Of a stretch of DNA of 33,404 nucleotides, positions 24,604-30,794 are shown piece by piece. Below the pieces are notes generated by a model, which saw only the letters and a program-made list of their open reading frames with translations, had not been told where the DNA came from and ran no database searches. Position numbers and translations under genes: made by a program. The stretch lies in contig NZ_BAGD01000270.1 in the NCBI RefSeq assembly GCF_000308635.1, positions 1 to 33,404 on the forward strand. Reading direction: 5' to 3'. The stretch is from Nocardia otitidiscaviarum NBRC 14405. GTDB taxonomy: Bacteria > Actinomycetota > Actinomycetes > Mycobacteriales > Mycobacteriaceae. Positions within the stretch are counted from its first letter, which is position 1; each line of letters starts with the position of its first letter.

Positions 24604-26429
24604 CCGTATCGTTCCGCGGCGCCGGTCCGAGCGGCACCCCGGCCCCGCGGCTACCGTTCGGCGCCGAACCCGGCCCGGTCGCCGGGGCGGTTTTCATCGC
24701 CGTCCTCATGCTGGTCGTGCTGTCCCGGACCCATCCGTGGTGGGTCGCCGCACTGGTGCTCGCACTGTGGTCAGCCGTCGTCGTGGTGCCCGTGGGCCAG
24801 CGCACCGCCTACCGATGGTTGCGCGACTGGATCGGGTACCGCGCCGGTCGGTCGGCCCGGGCCCGCGAACTCGTGCGACCGGAATCGGTGGTCGACGTGC
24901 GTGTGGCCGCGGGCGTCTGCGGCATCCGGCGTGGGGGTGACACCCTGATCGCGATGATCCAGCTGGCTCCGAACCTGGATCTACCGACGATCATCGGCGC
25001 GGGCACCACCTACACCGAGGACACGGTGCCGGTGCCGGTGCTCGCCGAGATGCTCGACCAGTACGGCATCGCGATCGACATCGACATCGTGACGACTGGC
25101 CGGCGGGTTCGGTCCGTGGGAAGCTACGGCATGCTGTACGACCAGCTGATCGGCACCGACCCGGCGGTCGGGGAGCGGTTGACCTGGTTGGTGCTGCGTC
25201 TGGATGTCGAACGGAACCTCGAGCCTCTCGCCCGGCGTGGTTCGGCGGCGGCCGCGGCGCCGAAAGCGCTTGCCTCCGCGGCACATCGCATCGCGGCCCG
25301 GCTGCGCGAGATAGACATCGCCGCTCATCCGCTGCCCGCCGAGGCCATGCAGGCGGCGACCCGGTCGCTGCACACCGGATTCGAATTGACCGATCTGCGA
25401 GAGAGCTGGCGCATGCTGGCCGGACCGGTGCCGACTCGCCACGTCACCAGCTATGAGATCGATCTCGCGCGGATCGACGATGCTCTCGATTCCTGCTGGA
25501 CGTGGCACACCGGCCGGACAACCCTCACCGTGGCATTGACCAGCCGGGGCGTCCAACACGGCGGTACGGGCGCTGCCGAAGACCGCGAGGTCGAGGTGCG
25601 TGCCCTGGCACGCTATGTCGGGCCGGGGCCGCAGGTCGGACGACCCGCTTACCTGCATCCACTGACCGGCCGTCAAGGCGCCGCGCTGCTGGCATCGCTA
25701 CCGGTCGGTGGCCGCGAACGGTGGCACCGTATCGGCCGCCCACGCCGCGTCGATCCGGTCGTGTGGCAGGTCGGAGAACAGCTCGAGGTTGCGGCGGAAC
25801 AACTGCGCATGGCCATCGGTCCCAGTGGGCAGATTCTCGGTGCGATCAGAGGGCGGGCCGAACACAATCTCGCACTCCCCCTTTACGATCCGGTGCGGTA
25901 CAACCCGCGGCGGCGCACCGTCGACGTGCACGCGGAGCTGCCGATCGCCCAGCAGATCGTGCTCCGGACCGTGGCCGTCGGCGCAGATGTCGAGATCCAT
26001 TCGAGCCGCCCGGGGCAGTGGCAGCACCTGGTGGACGCGGTCGGAGATCCCCGGTCGTTGCGGCTGGTCGGTGCACACGGCCCGATCGGGGCGCGCAACG
26101 GGACCGAGCCCGAAGTGGGCCCGGCGACCGTGGCGGTCTTCGACCAGCTCGTACCGAGTACCACGGCCGCGCCCACCACGATCGTCATCAGTGCACCCGG
26201 CGGACCACGGCAGCGATCCGCCGACCTGTCCATCGATCAGACCGGCGCGGCCGCGATCGATGTCGGTATCCCCATGCACACCGTGCGGATCGATCTGATC
26301 GAACCGATCGGCGAGGACCGGTTCCTGACCGGTATCGACGAATCCGCCGGTATCTCGTCCCCGGACCGGCAGCGTCCGGTACCCGAACTCGCGGGCGCTC
26401 GGCCCGCGTCCGGCTCGGATGGAAAGTAG
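24600..26429 (+). CDS. eccE: EccE, ESX membrane component, unusually long
   Basis: 609 residues. Two membrane helices near the N-terminus (about 26-42 and 48-65; TWWV-like HPWWVAALVLALWSAVVVVP) are followed by YRWLRDWIGYR and a cytosolic/peripheral domain with the EccE pattern GIRRGGDTLIAMIQLAP and VRSVGSYGMLYDQLIG. EccE proteins of M. tuberculosis run from about 330 residues (ESX-3) to about 540 (ESX-2), so this one has a long C-terminal extension (beyond about 400) that still looks folded. The start GTG overlaps the mycP stop (GTGA, 24600-24603). A longer open frame upstream is the shadow of mycP. EccE sits at the periphery of the core complex. It is the last core gene, and the HTH gene follows after 10 nt. 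Confidence 0.88.
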   Translation: MTVSFRGAGPSGTPAPRLPFGAEPGPVAGAVFIAVLMLVVLSRTHPWWVAALVLALWSAVVVVPVGQRTAYRWLRDWIGYRAGRSARARELVRPESVVDVRVAAGVCGIRRGGDTLIAMIQLAPNLDLPTIIGAGTTYTEDTVPVPVLAEMLDQYGIAIDIDIVTTGRRVRSVGSYGMLYDQLIGTDPAVGERLTWLVLRLDVERNLEPLARRGSAAAAAPKALASAAHRIAARLREIDIAAHPLPAEAMQAATRSLHTGFELTDLRESWRMLAGPVPTRHVTSYEIDLARIDDALDSCWTWHTGRTTLTVALTSRGVQHGGTGAAEDREVEVRALARYVGPGPQVGRPAYLHPLTGRQGAALLASLPVGGRERWHRIGRPRRVDPVVWQVGEQLEVAAEQLRMAIGPSGQILGAIRGRAEHNLALPLYDPVRYNPRRRTVDVHAELPIAQQIVLRTVAVGADVEIHSSRPGQWQHLVDAVGDPRSLRLVGAHGPIGARNGTEPEVGPATVAVFDQLVPSTTAAPTTIVISAPGGPRQRSADLSIDQTGAAAIDVGIPMHTVRIDLIEPIGEDRFLTGIDESAGISSPDRQRPVPELAGARPASGSDGK

Positions 26430-26439
26430 GTCGAATATC

Positions 26440-26766
26440 GTGTCAGCGGAGGCGGAATCCCGGAATGGCGGCGGCGGTGAGGAACTGACGCCGCGACAGC
26501 TGGCGGCGTCGGTGTTCTCCAAGCGGCTCGCCGAACTCGTCGCGGAATCGGTCGTATCCACCGAGGACGACGGTCCGGTGCGGTCGCTGACGTTGTACTC
26601 GCTGGCGCAACACCTGGAGCTGGCCTACCCGGACGTGCCGATATCGCAGTCCGGCCTGTACCGCCTCATCCACGGTGAGGCCATACCGCGCTTGGATCTG
26701 ATCGTCGCGCTGGCGCGCGTATTCGATGTCGCGCCAGAGTATTTCATCACCGAGCCCAACCAGTAG
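26440..26766 (+). CDS. EspR-like helix-turn-helix regulator
   Basis: 109 residues from the GTG at 26440. The N-terminal helix (LTPRQLAASVFSKRLAELVAE) is followed by an XRE-type HTH with the winged-out EspR arrangement: LTLYSLAQHLELAYPDVPISQSGLYRLIHG, then PRLDLIVALARVFDVAPEYFI. EspR of M. tuberculosis, which controls ESX-1 accessory genes, has the same order (its ISAPYLSQLRSG recognition helix and an ALA-FF-YF ending), but also a C-terminal dimerisation domain that is absent here. An in-frame ATG at 26419 overlaps eccE and lacks a ribosome site; the GTG has AAGTAGG 9 nt before it. The cluster operator motif lies 10 nt after its stop (26776-26791). I infer that it regulates this cluster, possibly by binding that motif. 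Confidence 0.8.
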   Translation: MSAEAESRNGGGGEELTPRQLAASVFSKRLAELVAESVVSTEDDGPVRSLTLYSLAQHLELAYPDVPISQSGLYRLIHGEAIPRLDLIVALARVFDVAPEYFITEPNQ

Positions 26767-26775
26767 CCGGTGGCG

Positions 26776-26791
26776 TTCTCACACTTGGGAA
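26776..26791. promoter_or_regulatory. Candidate operator, site 5, downstream of the HTH gene
   Basis: TTCTCACACTTGGGAA matches 12 of 13 fixed positions. Extra symmetric pairs make CG-TTC...GAA-CG (26774-26793). It begins 10 nt after the HTH stop and lies 22 nt upstream of a -10-like TACGAT that serves the next gene. Confidence 0.58.
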
Positions 26792-26813
26792 CGGGCGGCG
26801 ACCGAGAAATCGA

Positions 26814-26826
26814 TACGATTCCCGGC
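26814..26826 (+). promoter_or_regulatory. Probable leaderless promoter -10 element (TACGAT)
   Basis: TACGAT (26814-26819) lies exactly 7 nt before the ATG at 26827, so transcription would start at or next to the A of the start codon. No ribosome site is present before this ATG. Leaderless mRNAs with this spacing are common in mycobacteria and relatives. No good -35 hexamer is seen at 17 nt. Confidence 0.45.
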
Positions 26827-27927
26827 ATGCCCGACGAGGAACCGGGAGATGTCTTCCTCCGCCATCGGAGCGTGGTCCTGGCCGCGCTGTTGCCGGGCTC
26901 GTCCGGGGCGAAGCCGGAGGCGGAAAAGGAAGCGCCCGAACCGGTTTCGACCGGCTCGGCCGCGACGGACCCGGATGCCGCGGACCGCGAGCTGGCGGAG
27001 GCGGAAACCGTTCCGGAACCACGGCGCCCCACCGGGGCGGGCAGCCCGCTGCCGGTCCGCCCGCGTTCGGCACGGAGGTCCTCGGCCAGTGAGCAGATCA
27101 ACGCGCTACTGAACGGCTCGGGGCCCATCGAGCCCAGAGCACAGGGGTTCACCGATCCGGCTCGGATGCCACCGGAGCGGCGCGATGTCGAGGCCCCACC
27201 GAAACGGCGGGAGGAGCCGGTCGGCAAGGACCGGTTCGACGACCTGTTGCGGCCGACGCCCGGCGGCCGCCTCGGCGCGTTGACGCAGCGGATCGCTCCA
27301 CAGCTGCGCAAACCCAAAGTACTGCTGTCCGTCGGTGCGGTGCTGGCCGTCCTGCTGCTGGTCGTGCTCATCACCACCGGTGGTGAGCAGCAACAGGCAG
27401 GGCAACCGCTGGTCGTGACGTCGGCGGCGCCGACGCCCGCGCCGCCGCCCGCCGAGCCGACCGAGGAGGTGAGCCGTGGGAAGCCGATCGAGGTGGTGTC
27501 GGCGACGAGCCACTGTCCGCCGGGCAGCACCGACGGTATGGACGCCTTCTCGGGTGAGGCGGGCAAGGCATGGTCGTGTGTGCGGGCCTATCACGTCGAC
27601 GGCCAGGTGCTGACCATCGACCTGGGCGGGACGTATCTGGTCGAATCCATCTCGATCGTGCCCGGCTGGGACCACATCCGCGCCGACGGCGTGGACGAAT
27701 GGAGCAGGCACCGGACGGCGAGCCGGGTGTCATACCAGTTCGACAACGAGAACTTCACCACCTACACCCAGGAGACTCTCGATCAGCGCGGCGTCGTCAC
27801 CACCGAGATCAGTCCGCCGGTGCGGGCATCGGAGATCATTCTGACGATTCTCGAGTCGAGTGGCGATCGATCGCTGAACGACACCGCCGTGTCCTCGATC
27901 GTGATCACCGGAAAGCCGCAGGGGTGA
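26827..27927 (+). CDS. Single-pass membrane protein with a discoidin-like (NADase-type glycan-binding) C-terminal domain
   Basis: 366 residues from the ATG at 26827; an in-frame GTG at 26770 is possible but would put the operator site inside the gene. Residues 1-160 are cytosolic, Pro/Glu/Arg-rich and disordered, one membrane helix lies at about 164-184 (LLSVGAVLAVLLLVVLITT), then a Pro/Ala-rich linker. About 215-363 form an extracytoplasmic beta domain: MDAFSGEAGKAWSCVRAYHV, LTIDLGGTYLVESISIVPGWD, VSYQFDN and a closing SSIVITGKP. This is the pattern of F5/8-type-C/NPCBM domains that bind glycans, and two Cys could pair. Proteins of this type commonly stand next to eccE in related actinomycetes (from memory). 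A wall-polysaccharide contact for the secretion apparatus is an inference. Confidence 0.72.
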   Translation: MPDEEPGDVFLRHRSVVLAALLPGSSGAKPEAEKEAPEPVSTGSAATDPDAADRELAEAETVPEPRRPTGAGSPLPVRPRSARRSSASEQINALLNGSGPIEPRAQGFTDPARMPPERRDVEAPPKRREEPVGKDRFDDLLRPTPGGRLGALTQRIAPQLRKPKVLLSVGAVLAVLLLVVLITTGGEQQQAGQPLVVTSAAPTPAPPPAEPTEEVSRGKPIEVVSATSHCPPGSTDGMDAFSGEAGKAWSCVRAYHVDGQVLTIDLGGTYLVESISIVPGWDHIRADGVDEWSRHRTASRVSYQFDNENFTTYTQETLDQRGVVTTEISPPVRASEIILTILESSGDRSLNDTAVSSIVITGKPQG

Positions 27928-27933
27928 GTCGAG

Positions 27934-28737
27934 ATGTCCGCGGTGACATGCGGCTACTGCTCGCATCGCAATGACGGTGACCTGGCGCGCTGTGCGTACT
28001 GCGGTGCGCCGCTGGCCGCGCCCGCCCCGGCCGCCGGACCGGCGGCGGATCCGCGGCCGAGCGAGGTGCCGTCGGTTCCGGAGCACCGGCATCCGGGGAT
28101 CGGTACCGCCGCCGCCCGCATCGCGCACGATGCGGAGTCCGCGGTCCGTTTCGGCGGAGCGGCTGCCCGCGGTGGCGCGGACGCCCTCCGCGCGGTGGGC
28201 GCCGTCGAACGCGGTCTGGCCTCCGGGGTTCGGACCCTGACCGAGCGGAAGCGGTATTCACCGCGGCACTGGCTGTTGACCGTCGGGGGCCTGGCCGTGC
28301 TGCTGGTGTGTGGTGTGCTCATCGCGGGCAGGTTCTCGCCGCCGCTCACGCCGATCGCCGCCACGACCGCGTCTGCCCGTCTGCCCGAACCGCTGCGTGC
28401 CGCGACCTGTCGGCCCTACCACGCCGAGTCCGGCGAACGGTGCGTACTCGCGGCCGGTGACCCGCTACTGCGGGGCCTGTCGGCGGGCCGGGATCTGACC
28501 TTCCATGTGCGCACGCCGCCGTCCGATGCGCTCGCGGCCACCGTCGAGCAGTGGCGTTCGAGTGCCCGGACGATCGTCGCCGACGGCGACGTGTTCGCGG
28601 CGGTGGGGTCCTCGGCCACCGTGCGCTACGCCGACATGAGGACCGGTGTCGTTCTGGAGACCGGGGCCTTCGACGGGGACCGGAGCGCCCGGAGCTTTCT
28701 GGAGCGGTCGGGGCTGCTCGATCAGGACGGTTCGTGA
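27934..28737 (+). CDS. Zinc-ribbon, single-pass membrane protein
   Basis: 267 residues, 6 nt after the previous stop, so the two are probably cotranscribed. An N-terminal zinc ribbon has C6-x2-C9 and C20-x2-C23. A Pro/Ala-rich linker, a helical segment (HPGIGTAAARIAHDAESAVRF), one membrane helix at about 111-130 (LLTVGGLAVLLVCGVLIAG) and an extracytoplasmic part of about 130 residues with two Cys (CRPYHAESGERCVLAAGD) follow. The function is unknown; the topology (zinc ribbon inside, small domain outside) suggests a sensor or scaffold. The 3' end overlaps the convergent merR gene by 16 bp. Confidence 0.7.
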   Translation: MSAVTCGYCSHRNDGDLARCAYCGAPLAAPAPAAGPAADPRPSEVPSVPEHRHPGIGTAAARIAHDAESAVRFGGAAARGGADALRAVGAVERGLASGVRTLTERKRYSPRHWLLTVGGLAVLLVCGVLIAGRFSPPLTPIAATTASARLPEPLRAATCRPYHAESGERCVLAAGDPLLRGLSAGRDLTFHVRTPPSDALAATVEQWRSSARTIVADGDVFAAVGSSATVRYADMRTGVVLETGAFDGDRSARSFLERSGLLDQDGS

Positions 28738-29492
28738 CGTAGCGCCGCCGTCAGATCCGCCGGATCGTCGTAGAGTTCGGCCAATTCCGCCGTGTCGTCC
28801 TCCAGATAGCGCAGCACCAGCTGGCTCACCAGCGCCACGGTCGCGCGCCCCGGAACGACGCGGGTGGCGGCCAGCTGCTCGGTGACCCTGGCCAGGTCGT
28901 CCGGGGTGCGCTCGGACTGCTGGAAACGGGCCCAGCCCATCCGGTGGAAGAGGTCGACGTGCCGGCGCGCGATGCGGTCGCAGTCGGCGTAGAGATTCTC
29001 CAGCTCGTCGACGACCTCGCTCAGCGGCAGCCCGGCCTCGGTGAGTCGACTGCCGATGGTGATCAGCCGCGGGTTGGCGATCCGATAGGTGACGGCGTCG
29101 ACGGGTTGGTAGAGCCCGATGGCGACGATCCGCGCGAGGCCGTCGGGAACGTCGCGGTACCGCTCCTGCAGTTCGGCGGCCGAGATGGTCTCATTGGGGA
29201 ATTTGCCGGATCGGGCGGTCGTCTCGTCGATGACGCCGAGCACGTCGGAGAGCCCGTCGCCGCGGTCCCATGCCTTGAGCAGTTCCTTGATCCCGCTCAG
29301 CTTGATCCCTCGGTTGAGCAGGCGGCTGATGGTGCGCACCCGGCTCAGATGCTCCGGGCTGTAGTAGCCGGTTCGGCCCTTCACCATCGGTGGGGGAAGA
29401 ATGCCACGCTCGTGATAGACACGCAGGCTGCGGACGGTGGTGCCGGCTTCCCGCGCCAACTCGTCGATCGTGTACTTCGCCTCGACTGCCAT
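28722..29492 (-). CDS. MerR-family transcriptional regulator
   Basis: 256 residues. The N-terminal MerR winged HTH (8-76) is clear: YTIDELAREAGTTVRSLRVYHERGILPPP, then GRTGYYSPEHLSRVRTISRLLNRGIKLSGIKELL. The rest is helical (effector or dimerisation domain) and longer than in small metal-sensing MerR proteins. No Cys cluster for metal binding is seen, so a small-molecule ligand is more likely. A large inverted repeat (29495-29525) lies directly before its start and probably is its own operator. The ATG at 29492 has only GAAGG immediately before it, closer than a normal ribosome site. Its target genes are not known; it is convergent with the preceding gene and downstream of the SPFH gene on the same strand. 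Confidence 0.85.
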   Translation of the reverse strand: MAVEAKYTIDELAREAGTTVRSLRVYHERGILPPPMVKGRTGYYSPEHLSRVRTISRLLNRGIKLSGIKELLKAWDRGDGLSDVLGVIDETTARSGKFPNETISAAELQERYRDVPDGLARIVAIGLYQPVDAVTYRIANPRLITIGSRLTEAGLPLSEVVDELENLYADCDRIARRHVDLFHRMGWARFQQSERTPDDLARVTEQLAATRVVPGRATVALVSQLVLRYLEDDTAELAELYDDPADLTAALRHEPS

Positions 29493-29494
29493 CC

Positions 29495-29525
29495 TTCAAG
29501 GAAACCACAGTGGGATTTCCTTGAA
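29495..29525. promoter_or_regulatory. Large inverted repeat at the merR start, probable MerR operator
   Basis: Perfect 10-bp arms TTCAAGGAAA (29495-29504) and TTTCCTTGAA (29516-29525) surround an 11-nt spacer that contains a smaller dyad CCAC-A-GTGG. The element begins 3 nt upstream of the merR start codon, so bound protein would block its transcription or translation. MerR proteins bind long dyads of this kind. Confidence 0.65.
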
Positions 29526-29590
29526 AATAGAACGACACGATATTCAACGGTACGTCAGGAAGTGTCACACCGAAGTTCAGACCGGTTGGG

Positions 29591-30655
29591 TCAACGGTCG
29601 GCGGATCTCGTGCCGCACGCACCGCAGAACCGGGCGTCGGGCGGCAGCGCGGCCCCGCAGCCGGTGCACGACCGCTCGGTGCTCATCCGTTCGCCGCAGC
29701 TGGTGCAGAACGCCGTCGAAGCCGGGTGCACGGCCCGGCACCGTGGGCACGCGGAACCCGAATGCCCACGGTCCGCCGTATTTCCGGGAGCACTGTACCG
29801 GGGCTTCGCCGCGAGTTGCGGGTGGACGGCGCTCAGGCCGAGTCCGGCGCCGAGGAAGGCTCCGCCGAGAGCGGCGTCGCCGCCGTGCGCCATGCCCTGA
29901 CCGGCTCCGATCGCCAGCTCGCCCGCCGCGTACTGCCCGTAGTCGCCCACCAGCTCGAGATATCTGGTGTCCTTGGCCAGCCGCTTGAGCCGATCGGCGT
30001 CCTCGGGTGCCAGGTTGATGTCGAAATTGCCCATGCGGGTGATGAGCAGCCCGTATCTGCGCAGCTGCCGGTTCGTCACGGCCAGCACATCGGTGTCGAT
30101 CTCGGGCATATGCGCCGAGAGACCGAGTACCGGCCATCGGCCATTGGTGATCCCGGACGTCACCGCGATCTTCATCGACCGCAGCAGCAGGTCCGAGCAC
30201 CACGCGGTGACCTGGTCGGGGTCGGCCAGGTCGACGGTGCCGATCAACCCGGTGACCAGGGCGGCCGGGTCCTGGACGGTCAGCGCGTACTCGCCGAAGA
30301 CGCGCAGGGTGACGATCTGCTCGCTGCGGGGATCAAGGATGTCGTCGAGCCGGCCGCCGAACCTGTTGCCCGGGAACTCCCTGGTTCCCACGAAGTACAG
30401 CTCCGCACGGTAGGCGTTGCCGCCGGTGACGGCGTCCAGCAGTGCGCCGAGGCCCGGCAGCTCGGTGGCGTCGACCCGGTGCCGACCGGGAGTCATCAGA
30501 CCCGCGACCTGTCCGGTGTGCACGAACAGCGCGACCTCGCCGGAGTTCACGATCACGCGGGAGAAGCGCCGGATGTTGACGTCCGGCCACTTGTACACCA
30601 ACTGGTTCTTGCGGCTGTCGGGAACAGCGATGAATTCCCGCTCGAACCAGGCCAT
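29591..30655 (-). CDS. SPFH-domain protein with C-terminal double zinc ribbon
   Basis: 354 residues. The N-terminal part (1-250) is an SPFH/virion-core-like domain: MAWFEREFIAVPDSRKNQLVYKWP, FVHTGQVAGLMTPGRHRVD, VTLRVFGEYALTVQDPAALV and YGLLITRMGNFDINL. A Gly/Ala-rich stretch (AIGAGQGMAHGGDAALGGAF) follows. Two zinc ribbons end the protein, with eight Cys as C303-x2-C306, C317-x2-C320, C330-x2-C333 and C344-x2-C347. Such SPFH-zinc ribbon proteins are bacterial membrane-associated scaffolds of unknown role. The frame is open far upstream, but the ATG at 30655 starts the domain, lies in a divergent promoter gap, and follows a -10 by 7 nt (leaderless). It is divergent from pknG and shares operator site 6 with it. 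Confidence 0.8.
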   Translation of the reverse strand: MAWFEREFIAVPDSRKNQLVYKWPDVNIRRFSRVIVNSGEVALFVHTGQVAGLMTPGRHRVDATELPGLGALLDAVTGGNAYRAELYFVGTREFPGNRFGGRLDDILDPRSEQIVTLRVFGEYALTVQDPAALVTGLIGTVDLADPDQVTAWCSDLLLRSMKIAVTSGITNGRWPVLGLSAHMPEIDTDVLAVTNRQLRRYGLLITRMGNFDINLAPEDADRLKRLAKDTRYLELVGDYGQYAAGELAIGAGQGMAHGGDAALGGAFLGAGLGLSAVHPQLAAKPRYSAPGNTADRGHSGSACPRCRAVHPASTAFCTSCGERMSTERSCTGCGAALPPDARFCGACGTRSADR

Positions 30656-30668
30656 GTCGTCGAGGATA
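30656..30668 (-). promoter_or_regulatory. Probable leaderless promoter -10 element (TATCCT) of the SPFH gene
   Basis: On the minus strand TATCCT (plus positions 30663-30668) ends exactly 7 nt before the ATG at 30655, and no ribosome site is present. This is the same arrangement as at 26814-26827. Operator site 6 lies 31 nt upstream of the hexamer. Confidence 0.45.
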
Positions 30669-30699
30669 CGGTCGCTTCCCAGGTCGGTCGTGTGCCGTA

Positions 30700-30715
30700 T
30701 TCCCACGGTGGGGAA
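30700..30715. promoter_or_regulatory. Candidate operator, site 6, between the SPFH gene and pknG
   Basis: TTCCCACGGTGGGGAA matches 12 of 13 fixed positions. It shares the first ten bases (TTCCCACGGT) with site 2 in the other divergent region. It lies 44 nt from the SPFH start and 79 nt from the pknG start, and could control both. Confidence 0.62.
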
Positions 30716-30794
30716 GGGTCGCGTGGCGCATCGGTGACCTGGGCGCGCAGAATGCCGAGGCACACGCCGCCGAGGCAGACCGGGAGGGGGCCGA

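Noticed and set aside
29341..29400. CACC-n-GGTGGGGGAA near the merR HTH codons as another operator copy
   Set aside because: Wrong spacing, and it lies inside conserved coding sequence (LPPPMVKGRTGYY).
30371..30400. TTCCCAC half-site in the SPFH gene, and GTGGGAA half-sites near 3670, 4020, 25110 and 27475
   Set aside because: Single 7-bp halves inside genes with no second arm, as expected by chance in GC-rich DNA.
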